Shown here in pieces: positions 48,977 through 57,248 of a DNA stretch of 64,000 bases (within the stretch, counting starts at the first letter, position 1; every line of letters starts with the position of its first letter). Location of the stretch: the NCBI RefSeq assembly GCF_900110415.1, contig NZ_FODR01000016.1, positions 1 through 64,000 on the forward strand, written 5' to 3'. The position numbers and the translations under genes are program-made. Below the pieces are notes generated by a model. It was given only the letters and a program-made list of their open reading frames with translations. It was not told the origin of the DNA and did not search any database. This DNA comes from Mucilaginibacter sp. OK283 (GTDB lineage: Bacteria > Bacteroidota > Bacteroidia > Sphingobacteriales > Sphingobacteriaceae).

Positions 48977-50221
48977 TTAATTGTACAATAAGTACTTGCT
49001 ACGTGTTATGTTAAATTGCTTTAAACCTGGTTCCCAACTTGCGCGAATCTCGTTCTCTGTTTTGCCATCTGCAATCTGCTTCTGCAATTCTTTGCCGCCT
49101 GCTAACTTGTTAAAATATGCATTAAAAAAATGCTCTTTATCCGGGAAAGCTTTATAAAGCTCAATAAGCCACGATAAGTTAATATGCCCCATGGCGCGTA
49201 TTTGGTTCGGCGTGTAATTTTTAAGGTCGATGCCGAAGCATTGTTTATCTTTTTGCGGAGGGGTCTCGCTCATACCGGGGATGCCAACAGGAGTAAAGGA
49301 AAAAGGATAAATGCCCTTTAACAGGGGGTGCCCCAACAGCAGGAACGGGAAGTAAGTGCCCCTGCCCAGGCTAAATGTTGTGCCTTCAAACAAGCAGGTG
49401 CTGGGGTAAATTAAAATAGACTGTTCTGTATTTAAATTGGGCGATGGGTTTACAGGCAGCTTATAAGGCATATTGTGGCTGTAATTGGCCACTTTTATAA
49501 TTTTTAGTTTGCATTGTACGCCGTTTTTTAGCCAGTGTTCGCCATTTATCATTTGTGCATACTCGCCAATGGTCATGCCATGGCTTATGGGGATGGGGTG
49601 CATGCCCACAAAGGAGTGGTAAGCGGTATCCAGTATGGGGCCATCAACCAGGTAGCCATTGGGGTTTGGCCTGTCCAGTATCATCAGTTCGATGTTATTT
49701 TCGGCACAGGCCTCCATTACATAATGCAGGGTTGATATATAGGTGTAAAATCTTGCGCCAACATCCTGAATATCAAATATCATCAGGTTTATATCCTTTA
49801 GGTCTTCGGCTGTTGGCTTGTAATGTTTATTGCCATAAAGAGAGATTACGGGCAAGCCTGTTTTGGCATCTATAGCATCGTTTACCACAGCTCCATTGCT
49901 GGCATTGCCGCGAAAGCCGTGTTCGGGGCCAAATACTTTTTTAATGCTGATGCCACGTTTTAGTAAACTATCAACACTGGGTGTAAGGTTTTTGCCAATA
50001 ACAGAAGTTTGATTAACAACCATCCCGATATTTTTTCCCTTAAGATAGTCAATATACAGCGGAATTTGATCGGCACCGGTCAATATTTCTGTATTATTTT
50101 TTTTATCGTTTTTTTCTTTTTTTAGATGGCTTTTAGAATATGGAGCCGGATTGGCGCAGGCAGTATACACACTTAGTAATGCTATTAAAGCGCTTTGTAA
50201 AAAAACAGGTGTAATCTTCAT
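48977..50221 (-). CDS. namZ: Exo-beta-N-acetylmuramidase NamZ (DUF1343)
   Basis: 414 residues, exported (hydrophobic N-terminus, possible lipid Cys at T-A-C). DUF1343 signatures: N-Q-T-S-V, F-G-P-E-H-G-F-R-G, D-x-Q-D-V-G-A-R-F-Y-T-Y-I-S-T, L-D-R-P-N-P and G-R-G-T. NamZ removes terminal MurNAc from peptidoglycan fragments, a cell-wall recycling step described in Bacteroidota such as Tannerella, where MurNAc uptake genes are linked; none are adjacent here. Confidence 0.9.
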   Translation of the reverse strand: MKITPVFLQSALIALLSVYTACANPAPYSKSHLKKEKNDKKNNTEILTGADQIPLYIDYLKGKNIGMVVNQTSVIGKNLTPSVDSLLKRGISIKKVFGPEHGFRGNASNGAVVNDAIDAKTGLPVISLYGNKHYKPTAEDLKDINLMIFDIQDVGARFYTYISTLHYVMEACAENNIELMILDRPNPNGYLVDGPILDTAYHSFVGMHPIPISHGMTIGEYAQMINGEHWLKNGVQCKLKIIKVANYSHNMPYKLPVNPSPNLNTEQSILIYPSTCLFEGTTFSLGRGTYFPFLLLGHPLLKGIYPFSFTPVGIPGMSETPPQKDKQCFGIDLKNYTPNQIRAMGHINLSWLIELYKAFPDKEHFFNAYFNKLAGGKELQKQIADGKTENEIRASWEPGLKQFNITRSKYLLYN

Positions 50222-50306
50222 AAAATATTGTTTTGAAACAATTTAAAAAGTAGCAGGTTTAATAGCAAAACCGCATATTTGCGAAGGTACTAAAAATCAT
50301 TCTGCA

Positions 50307-51527
50307 TTGAGTTTCGCCTCCTTTATATCCGCCCGTATAACATTCAAGTCAAAGCGTACATTTTCAAAGCTAATTGTACGTATTGCCATTATTGGTATTA
50401 TGCTTGGTTTGGGCGTAATGATATTATCATTGGCCATTGTAAAAGGATTTAAACACGAGATACGCGAAAAAGTTCGTGGTTTTGCCGGCGATATACGCGT
50501 CATTAAGTTCGACCTGAACAGTTCATACGAGAGTTCGCCTATTGTTGAAGATGCTGGTTTTATTGCGCGGATGCGTAAAAGCCCGCTAATTACCCATGTA
50601 ATGCCAACTGCTACCAAACCCGGAATTATTAAAGCTAATAACGAGATTGAAGGCGTGGTGTTAAAGGGGGTTGACAAAACGTACGACTGGAGCTACTTTA
50701 AAAAAATGATGGTTGCCGGCGATGTGATCGACTTTAAAGATTCTGTTGAAGCTCAAAAAGAGATCATGCTATCGCAGCAAACCGCCAACCGGTTAAAGCT
50801 ACAGGTAGGCGACAAGCTGCTGATGTATTTTGTACAGGAGCCCTTGCGTAAGCGCCAGTTTAAAATAAAAGGCATTTTTAATATCGGGGTAGAGGAGGTT
50901 GACAAGACATTTGTAATAGGTTCGCTATCGCTGATAAACCGCCTGAACGATTGGAAACCCGGCGAAATTGGGCAATATGAATTACGCGTAGCTGACTTTG
51001 ACCAGGTGGATTTTGCGGCAGATAAACTCGATCAGATTTTGCCGGTAAGGTTAAAATCGCGGACGGTAATAGAAGATTATCCTAACATATTTGAGTGGTT
51101 GAAATTATTGGATGTAAATTCGGTAGTGATGCTGGTACTGATGGTTATTGTGGCGGTTATCAACATGATATCTGCGTTGTTAATTATGATTTTAGAGCGG
51201 ACAGCCATGATTGGTATGTTTAAAGCCATGGGCGCTTCAAATTGGAACATCCGGAAAATATTTTTATACAATGCCACTTATTTGATAGGCCTCGGCCTAT
51301 TGTTGGGCAATGCGCTTGGCCTTGGCCTGGGTTATTTTCAGCAACAAACCCACTTTTTTAAACTCGACCAGGCGTCTTATTATATGACATTCGTACCCGT
51401 ACGATTTGGATTATGGGATGTATTGCTGCTTAACCTGGGCACATTGATAATTTGCCTGCTGGTGCTTATTGTGCCATCGATGCTCGTGAGCCGGATTTCG
51501 CCGGTGAAGGCTATCAGGTTTAAATAG
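50307..51527 (+). CDS. LolC/LolE-like ABC transporter permease
   Basis: 406 residues from a TTG start at 50307; no ATG fits before the first conserved helix. Four transmembrane helices: one near the N-terminus (I-A-I-I-G-I-M-L-G-L-G-V), a ~220-residue periplasmic MacB-like domain, then three (M-L-V-L-M-V-I-V..., L-I-G-L-G-L-L-L-G, and the C-terminal helix), ending in S-P-V-K-A-I-R-F-K. This is the architecture of lipoprotein-releasing permeases. The LolD ATPase gene is not adjacent, which is usual in this phylum. Confidence 0.88.
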   Translation: MSFASFISARITFKSKRTFSKLIVRIAIIGIMLGLGVMILSLAIVKGFKHEIREKVRGFAGDIRVIKFDLNSSYESSPIVEDAGFIARMRKSPLITHVMPTATKPGIIKANNEIEGVVLKGVDKTYDWSYFKKMMVAGDVIDFKDSVEAQKEIMLSQQTANRLKLQVGDKLLMYFVQEPLRKRQFKIKGIFNIGVEEVDKTFVIGSLSLINRLNDWKPGEIGQYELRVADFDQVDFAADKLDQILPVRLKSRTVIEDYPNIFEWLKLLDVNSVVMLVLMVIVAVINMISALLIMILERTAMIGMFKAMGASNWNIRKIFLYNATYLIGLGLLLGNALGLGLGYFQQQTHFFKLDQASYYMTFVPVRFGLWDVLLLNLGTLIICLLVLIVPSMLVSRISPVKAIRFK

Positions 51528-51785
51528 GTTGTTAGTCAGGGTATCAGACACCGGCGATGGAGAATGGTTTTGCACTGATGCCGCTTATTTTTTGGAGACT
51601 ACCAATTGCATGAAGTGAGACAACTGTTTGCGGCGCTAAAACTCCATGAAGTATATGAGGGCTTAATGGACAGAATGCCGGGAAATTACACCCGGCTTGG
51701 CATAGCTAAGGCTTATAGGATTTGGTGGGACTGAATCCGCGCAGAAGTACGATAACTTTACCGTTATTTCATTGTAAATTCGGTT
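51528..51785. other. 258-bp gap with an open remnant frame
   Basis: No complete gene. A plus-strand frame of about 44 codons (roughly 51592-51735) without a start encodes L-H-E-V-R-Q-L-F-A-A-L-K-L-H-E-V-Y-E-G-L and ends I-W-W-D-stop. It reads like protein but matches no family known to me; a decayed gene end is possible. Confidence 0.3.
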
Positions 51786-53291
51786 CTACCTTTTTCCTCC
51801 TGAAAAATTAAACTTCAAATTTAAACCGCCTGCTCCAAACTTTATCTGTTGTGCGCCCATTCCCTGGAGGGGGTATTTCAAAAACGGCTCGATAATTAAG
51901 CGGTTTTTGCCTAAGGCTGTTCCTACACCTACCGATATATTCAGCGTTCTGGCAAAATAAAAGCCATTGAAGCTTTGTCGGTTTGTTTCTTCGGATGTTT
52001 GCTGGGTTGCGCCGCTTAACAACGAACTATGGGGGATACCATAACTGGTAGTATAAGCTTCATTAATAAATGTACCCGAACTTAAACCAGCCGAAAAATA
52101 AGCATCTGTTTTTTCGGGGTTAAACTCGTATTTTAAATTGATAGGCACATCAAGCCCTACCAAACTGGCATTATAATTTTTAAACACCGGGAACGACGAA
52201 GCAGGCACCAGCTTGTTATCCTGTGCTGCAACAGCAAATGTTACTGCGCTGGCTGCGCTTGCGGTTGGCGGTACGTTGCTGTTGTACTTCAGCGTATTTT
52301 GCGCCAGGGCAACCCCGGTAGATAGTTTGATGTTTTTGCTAAGCCTGATATCGGATGTAAAACCGGCCCCGGCATTTACCTGGTTGGCGCTCCCTTTGGC
52401 ATAGTTAAAAAAAGTGGCCGCGTAAATGCCAAATTTTACTTTTTTATCGTCTGTAGCTTTGTCTTTTGCCTTTGGAGTTTGCAAATTATCGGCAGCAAGC
52501 ATTGTAGCCATGGCATTGGCCGATGATGGCCTGGCCTGCGTTGGCTGCTGGCTTGCCGCATTGGGTGTTACATTAGTTGTAGTAGCTTTGGTAGCTGGTG
52601 CAATAACCGGATTTGCTGCATATTGCTGCTTGCCTGCATCAGTAACAATGGTTTTAGCACTATCTGCTTTAGTGCCTGGTGTGGCTACAATAACGGGTTG
52701 TTTATTGGCAGCAGCTGGCTGTTGGATTGCAAATTGATTAATCGTGCTGTTTATGCTATTATTTTGGTTAACCTGGGGCTGTTTAGCCGCCGGAGCATTT
52801 ACAGGAATTTGGGTTGATGACGTGAAAACTGCCACACTATTTTGGCTAACAGCAGCTGCGGTTACGGCCGGGTTGTTTATTGCCGGCTTTTTACGCGGAT
52901 TGTTCTGATTTTGAGCAATATTGCTTTGGGCTGATATTGTAGTATCAACAGAATTACTATTACCTGAACCGGTATTAGCTGCTAAGCGGCTAACGGTATC
53001 AGTCTGTACGGCTTGTTGACGCCGGGTATTTTGCTTAACCGATTTTATAACAGCGGTATTAGTAGTGTTTGCTTTTTGTTTGTTGTTAAGCATCCATACA
53101 CCAATGGCTAAAAATAGCAGCAGGCCGGCTGCGGTGCTTGCCCACCACAGCCAAACCATAGGGCGCTTCTTCTCCTCCTCAGGAAATTTTTCCCTGAGCA
53201 GCAGCCAGCCCTCATTAGCGGTGTCGTCTTCGTAATGATCAAACACCTCCCTGATGCGGTTCTTTAAGTCGTTATCCAACGGATCATCCAT
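51786..53291 (-). CDS. Anti-sigma factor fused to an outer-membrane beta-barrel
   Basis: 501 residues in three parts. Residues 1-45 are a charged cytoplasmic segment (F-D-H-Y-E-D-D-T-A-N-E-G-W-L-L-L-R-E-K-F), of the kind found in Bacteroidota anti-sigma proteins. Residues 46-68 form one transmembrane helix (V-W-L-W-W-A-S-T-A-A-G). Residues 70-275 are a Gln/Asn/Ala/Thr-rich low-complexity linker, and 280-501 a beta-strand domain ending in L-K-F-N-F, typical of outer-membrane barrels. The gene overlaps the ECF sigma gene by 8 bp, so the pair is a sigma/anti-sigma unit. A single chain crossing both membranes would carry a surface signal to the sigma factor (inference). Confidence 0.75.
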   Translation of the reverse strand: MDDPLDNDLKNRIREVFDHYEDDTANEGWLLLREKFPEEEKKRPMVWLWWASTAAGLLLFLAIGVWMLNNKQKANTTNTAVIKSVKQNTRRQQAVQTDTVSRLAANTGSGNSNSVDTTISAQSNIAQNQNNPRKKPAINNPAVTAAAVSQNSVAVFTSSTQIPVNAPAAKQPQVNQNNSINSTINQFAIQQPAAANKQPVIVATPGTKADSAKTIVTDAGKQQYAANPVIAPATKATTTNVTPNAASQQPTQARPSSANAMATMLAADNLQTPKAKDKATDDKKVKFGIYAATFFNYAKGSANQVNAGAGFTSDIRLSKNIKLSTGVALAQNTLKYNSNVPPTASAASAVTFAVAAQDNKLVPASSFPVFKNYNASLVGLDVPINLKYEFNPEKTDAYFSAGLSSGTFINEAYTTSYGIPHSSLLSGATQQTSEETNRQSFNGFYFARTLNISVGVGTALGKNRLIIEPFLKYPLQGMGAQQIKFGAGGLNLKFNFSGGKR

Positions 53292-53838
53292 GGTTTTGTG
53301 CTTCTTGCCTTAATATTTTCCTTAATCGTTCTTTAGCCCTGCTCAAATAAACGCGCGATGAGCTTGCCGGGATAGCTAACATATTGCCAATTTCGTCATG
53401 ATTATAACCATCTATTTCGTACATATTAAAAATGGTAAGCTGTATGGCAGGCAACTCATTCATCATCTTTAATATGTCTTGTGCATTTAAATTATCAACC
53501 GTACCCATATTACTGCTTATGGGCGCGGCATTATCCAACTCAACATTTAACTGGAATTTCAGGTCCTTGCGGCGGCGGTCGATAGCAGTGTTCACTACAA
53601 TTGTACGTAGCCAGGCTTTAAAGGGTTTATCTGTATTGTAATTATGTACGGCGTTAAATACTTTTATAAATGCATCATTTACAGCCTCCAAAGCGTCGTC
53701 GCGGTTAAGGCTGTAACGCAGGCTAATACCCATGGCGTAGCCATAAAACTGCTTATACAGCATTTCCTGGTATTTAAGGCTGCCTTTTTTGCATTGGCTG
53801 ATAATTTCTTCTTCAGTAATGCCTTTGGGTGGATGCAT
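53284..53838 (-). CDS. ECF-type RNA polymerase sigma factor
   Basis: 184 residues. Region 2 (L-Y-K-Q-F-Y-G-Y-A-M-G-I-S-L-R-Y, D-D-A-L-E-A-V-N-D-A-F-I-K-V-F) and region 4 (L-P-A-I-Q-L-T-I-F-N-M-Y-E-I-D-G-Y-N-H-D-E-I-G, S-S-S-R-V-Y-L-S-R-A-K-E-R-L) are clear. Directs RNA polymerase to a small regulon; held by the overlapping downstream anti-sigma fusion. Possibly the barrel gene's own regulator. Confidence 0.93.
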   Translation of the reverse strand: MHPPKGITEEEIISQCKKGSLKYQEMLYKQFYGYAMGISLRYSLNRDDALEAVNDAFIKVFNAVHNYNTDKPFKAWLRTIVVNTAIDRRRKDLKFQLNVELDNAAPISSNMGTVDNLNAQDILKMMNELPAIQLTIFNMYEIDGYNHDEIGNMLAIPASSSRVYLSRAKERLRKILRQEAQNHG

Positions 53839-54001
53839 TAAGTGTGTTTAATTCCGCTTAAATATTGTGTTGTTTTTTATGTATTTACGCAATAAACAAC
53901 CCTGTTGATACAAATAAAAAAGATTTTCCTATTAACGCCATATGCAGGCATCAATAGTTATCGCTAATTATTAAATCAGGTGAGCCCGACTTACCAAAAA
54001 A

Positions 54002-54027
54002 GCCGCCACCAAAATATGGGCGACGGC
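54002..54027 (-). terminator. Terminator after the small lipoprotein gene
   Basis: On the minus strand GCCGTCGCC / GGTGGCGGC pair over 9 bp (two G-T) around an 8-nt loop, followed by TTTTTTGG. Confidence 0.75.
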
Positions 54028-54050
54028 ATTTCAGTTAAAAACAATAATAA

Positions 54051-54494
54051 TTAGTTTGCAGTTTTTACAAGGTCATAACGGCCTATAGTATCCGGGCTGG
54101 AAGATGAGCTTGCACGTAACATTTTAAAGTTGGTACCATCGTAAATATATTGGTAAACACCTACCAAATGATTTTTGGTGCGCGGTACGCCCGATTTAAA
54201 AGTGCTATCGTTAAACTGGATGTAATAACCGTCAAAAGCAAAAGTACCGTGACTGCCGGCATGTTTTACAGTAGTATCTGCTGTTACGGCGAAGTGATAG
54301 TTACTGGTCATTTTCAACACTATCGAATCTTTCAAGGTATCATATTTACCGGTCGAGTTTTTAGTTAATAGTCTGAACTGACCTTTAAAAGTTCCTACCG
54401 GTGCAGATACTACAACTGAGGTTCCTGAGTTTTTGGCGCAGGCTGCAAGTAAGGTTAACAACAGGGGGAGTAAGTAAAATAAATTACGCTTCAT
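54051..54494 (-). CDS. Putative lipoprotein, lipocalin-like size
   Basis: 147 residues from the ATG at 54494 (basic start, lipobox L-L-A-A-C); the frame from 54602 overlaps mazG and is rejected. The mature part is beta-rich with G-T-F-K-G-Q-F-R-L-L, Y-Y-I-Q-F-N-D-S-T-F and Y-I-Y-D-G-T-N, suggesting a small lipocalin-like barrel. Function unknown. Just downstream of mazG on the same strand. Confidence 0.65.
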   Translation of the reverse strand: MKRNLFYLLPLLLTLLAACAKNSGTSVVVSAPVGTFKGQFRLLTKNSTGKYDTLKDSIVLKMTSNYHFAVTADTTVKHAGSHGTFAFDGYYIQFNDSTFKSGVPRTKNHLVGVYQYIYDGTNFKMLRASSSSSPDTIGRYDLVKTAN

Positions 54495-54558
54495 ATTTTT
54501 GGTATTTGTAGTCATTACGAATATAAGCATATAAACGCTACAGCAGGCTGCGAAATTT

Positions 54559-55362
54559 TTATAGTTTTTTTGCTTCGTTCCAAAAAATGTCCATTTCGGC
54601 AAGGCTCATATCCTGAAGCTGCTTGCCATGTTCTTTGGCTTTTAACTCCAGGTATTGAAAACGTTTTATAAATTTTTGGTTTGTTTTCTCAAGCGCGTTC
54701 TCGGGGTTAATATTAATAAAACGGGCATAATTAATAAGCGAGAACAACAAGTCGCCAAATTCACCTTCAGCTTTTTCATGGTCGATGGTGGTTTCGTCTT
54801 CGGCGTTAAACTCATTTTTAAATTCCTGCATTTCCTCTTCCACTTTGGCCCATACCTGGTTTTTCTCCTCCCAGTCAAAACCCACGCCCCGGGCTTTTTC
54901 CTGTATGCGGGAGGCTTTTACCAATGCGGGCAAAGATGATGGTACACCGCCCAAAACAGACTTATTACCCTCTTTCAGCTTAATTTGCTCCCAGTTACGT
55001 TTTACGTCTTCTTCATTCTGTACCTCAACATCGCCATAAATATGCGGATGCCGGTTTATCAGTTTGTCGCAAACCCCGTTTAATACATCTGTGATGTCGA
55101 AATCATTAGTTTCCGACGCTATTTTAGAATAGAAAACAAGGTGCAGCATAATATCGCCCAGTTCTTTTTTAATTTCCTGCATGTCATCGCCCAAAATAGC
55201 ATCGCTCAGCTCGTAGGTTTCTTCAATAGTCAGGTGCCTGAGGCTTTCAAGTGTTTGCTTTTTATCCCAGGGGCAATTGGCCCGCAGGTCGTCCATTATA
55301 ATAAGCAGGCGTTGAAAAGCAATAGTTGCGGTAGGTGCAGTTTCGGGGGCTTTTAAAGGCAT
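54559..55362 (-). CDS. mazG: Nucleoside triphosphate pyrophosphohydrolase MazG
   Basis: 267 residues from the ATG at 55362. A TTG at 55386 gives a longer frame but lies in the -7 promoter element, so it is rejected. Two MazG domains: first with D-D-L-R-A-N-C-P-W-D-K-K-Q-T and E-E-T-Y-E-L ... E-L-G-D-I (metal Glu/Asp), second with W-A-K-V-E-E-E and E-x-E-F-G-D-L-L-F-S. Hydrolyses NTPs and dNTPs, including aberrant ones, to monophosphates. Confidence 0.95.
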   Translation of the reverse strand: MPLKAPETAPTATIAFQRLLIIMDDLRANCPWDKKQTLESLRHLTIEETYELSDAILGDDMQEIKKELGDIMLHLVFYSKIASETNDFDITDVLNGVCDKLINRHPHIYGDVEVQNEEDVKRNWEQIKLKEGNKSVLGGVPSSLPALVKASRIQEKARGVGFDWEEKNQVWAKVEEEMQEFKNEFNAEDETTIDHEKAEGEFGDLLFSLINYARFININPENALEKTNQKFIKRFQYLELKAKEHGKQLQDMSLAEMDIFWNEAKKL

Positions 55363-55383
55363 AATATGGTGCGGTATTTTTTG

Positions 55384-55391
55384 CAAAGGTA
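55384..55391 (-). promoter_or_regulatory. TAnnTTTG -7 element, mazG
   Basis: TACCTTTG on the minus strand, 22 bp before the ATG at 55362; it decides the start choice for mazG. Confidence 0.6.
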
Positions 55392-55479
55392 TGATAACAT
55401 CTTTAATGCAAACTTATCCCGGTATTAATTTAAAGGTAATATTAATTAACTTTATTGGCCAACTCATAACTGTAAAACC

Positions 55480-56316
55480 ATGATCAAGAAAATCTACCTG
55501 CCTTTATTTTTTTTAATGCTGATAATTGACTGCTGCCAGGCGCAGCAATTAATGCAAACCACGCCGCAAAACAGTACACTTGAACAGCCGCAGCCATTTT
55601 TATTTACTATTAATACTTTAAACCCATCTGGCCGTAACTGGAGCGTAAATTATTCGGGCGGTTATGGCGAGCACACGGTTACACCATTGGGCTTTGATGG
55701 TGTTGACCAAAATATATCTGCAAAGGGCTATTTAGGGTCAAAATTTACGTTTTTGGCCACTTTAGGTACCGGTTTTAGCAACAATGGAAGCGTACATACT
55801 TTGGAGCAGGCCGAATTGCTGCGCGATTTTATAGGTGGTAACCAGCCCATGGGTTTCCGTATAGGAGCAGGCCTGGGTTTCAGGCATGAGTTTAATAATG
55901 ATAACGTGGCATTTAGCCGGATAACCGCCGCTTATGATGTTATGCGGTGGAAGATAGGGGCCAACGTACGGTTAGAAAGAGCTTTCGCTACCAACCGCGA
56001 TGGTCTTGATATTGTTACAAGCGTTGGTGTACACAGACACATTACCGGCCGGTTTTTTGGAGGTTTTGAGGCAGTAGGGCAGGATTTGGAAGGTTTTTGG
56101 GAAACCGATGAGGCCGAAGGCGGAGCCCGGTTACTGGTAGGCCCATCTATAAACTATGCACCAACAAATTCGCGTTTTGCGTTTACCCTTTGCGGAGGGC
56201 CTATTATATATGCAACAAGGAGCGCCAACACCCAGGGCCAGTTTGCTGCTTACCGCGAGCTGCCGGCTAATAATGGTTTTACCCTGAAATTTAACGTCGG
56301 TTTCCGGTTTATGTAA
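55480..56316 (+). CDS. Secreted outer-membrane beta-barrel-like protein
   Basis: 278 residues, signal peptide (cleavage near C-Q-A-Q), then alternating strands with Gly/aromatic turns (G-F-R-I-G-A-G-L-G-F-R-H-E-F, F-T-L-K-F-N-V-G-F-R-F-M) ending in F-R-F-M, the aromatic-before-last pattern of BAM substrates. No named family. Isolated gene between mazG and mnmD. Confidence 0.65.
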   Translation: MIKKIYLPLFFLMLIIDCCQAQQLMQTTPQNSTLEQPQPFLFTINTLNPSGRNWSVNYSGGYGEHTVTPLGFDGVDQNISAKGYLGSKFTFLATLGTGFSNNGSVHTLEQAELLRDFIGGNQPMGFRIGAGLGFRHEFNNDNVAFSRITAAYDVMRWKIGANVRLERAFATNRDGLDIVTSVGVHRHITGRFFGGFEAVGQDLEGFWETDEAEGGARLLVGPSINYAPTNSRFAFTLCGGPIIYATRSANTQGQFAAYRELPANNGFTLKFNVGFRFM

Positions 56317-56362
56317 GCTGGTAGTGTTGTGTCATCGATAAAGTTACGGATAGTCTTTAGCC

Positions 56363-56429
56363 CAAAGTCTTAAGTCCCAGGTCAAAAGAAATCAACTTTG
56401 GACTTACGACTTAGTACTGTTGACTTAAC
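56363..56429. repeat. Inverted heptamer-type repeat (AGTCTTA type)
   Basis: CAAAGTCTTAAGTCCCAGG opposes CTTTGGACTTACGACTTAG with a short centre, the arms built of AGTCTTA/AGTCCCA/GGTCAAA words and their complements. Lies between the convergent barrel and mnmD genes and can form a terminator-like hairpin. Confidence 0.65.
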
Positions 56430-56438
56430 AGCAGTACT

Positions 56439-57116
56439 TTAAAGTTTTATTGCCCGTAGCATTTCGCGCTTGCCCGCGGCGCCTGGTACTTTTTGTATGC
56501 TAAAACCAAGCGCTTTAAGCATCCGTTTAAGGTTGCCGGTTATGGCGTAGGTAACAAATACACCGCCGGGCTTTACAAAGCCCTCAACATGGCTAATGGC
56601 TTGTTGTTCCCACATTTCGGGCTGGCGGGATGCTGCAAATGCATCAAAATAAACAATGTCATATTGCCGGCCTGATTGAAAATCCAACAATTTGCAGTTG
56701 GCTATTTGTAGCAGGCAATTGTTGTTAATGTTTACGGAGCCAGCCAAAGCCCCCGGATAATGTTTTAAGTACGACGCCCACAACTCGGCAGGGATATAAT
56801 CGTTATAACCGGTTTGCCCCATCATCTGGGCTGCAAGCGGGTATGCTTCAATGCCGGTATAGTTAAGGTTGATGTGGTTAATTGTGCAAGCATCTGCGCT
56901 CAACAAAAAATTGAGCCCCGTGCCAAAACCAACTTCTAAGATGCTTACTTCCTTTGTATTATTTTGATCAAGGAAATAGTTAAGTCCTGCGTTTACAAAT
57001 ACATGCAGACTTTCCTGCAGCGCCCCGTTGCGCGAATGGTAAAGCTCACCTACTTCGGCGTTGTAAATGGTTTTTGAACCATCGGCGGTTGTAACTATTT
57101 TTAGTTCATGGTTCAT
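56439..57116 (-). CDS. mnmD: tRNA 5-methylaminomethyl-2-thiouridine methyltransferase MnmD
   Basis: 225 residues, standalone MnmD (DUF752) without the FAD-dependent MnmC half. Motifs: E-V-G-F-G-T-G-L-N-F (SAM loop), Y-D-I-V-Y-F-D-A-F-A-A-S-R-Q-P-E-M-W, and P-G-A-A-G-K-R-E-M. Methylates wobble-position nm5s2U in tRNA. The first five residues (M-N-H-E-L) are encoded by GTTCATG-type heptamers, so the start codon lies inside a repeat element. Confidence 0.92.
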   Translation of the reverse strand: MNHELKIVTTADGSKTIYNAEVGELYHSRNGALQESLHVFVNAGLNYFLDQNNTKEVSILEVGFGTGLNFLLSADACTINHINLNYTGIEAYPLAAQMMGQTGYNDYIPAELWASYLKHYPGALAGSVNINNNCLLQIANCKLLDFQSGRQYDIVYFDAFAASRQPEMWEQQAISHVEGFVKPGGVFVTYAITGNLKRMLKALGFSIQKVPGAAGKREMLRAIKL

Positions 57117-57248
57117 GGTTGATAGTTGGGTTCATAGTTCACAGATCATAGTTCATGGTTTGACGGTTTGGTAATCAATTGGGCAACAACTTATCTTGTT
57201 AACGGCGCTGCGTTCGCCATGAACAATGATCTATGAACCATGAACATT
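57102..57248. repeat. Inverted heptamer-repeat element (GTTCATR type)
   Basis: Left arm 57102-57161: TTCATGG, TTGATAG, TTCATAG and TTCACAG words. Right arm 57214-57248: the complementary CCATGAA, ACAATGA and TATGAAC words. It fills the 114-bp gap, and encodes the first five residues of mnmD and the last five (N-V-H-G-S) of the MBL-rhodanese protein. Confidence 0.9.
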
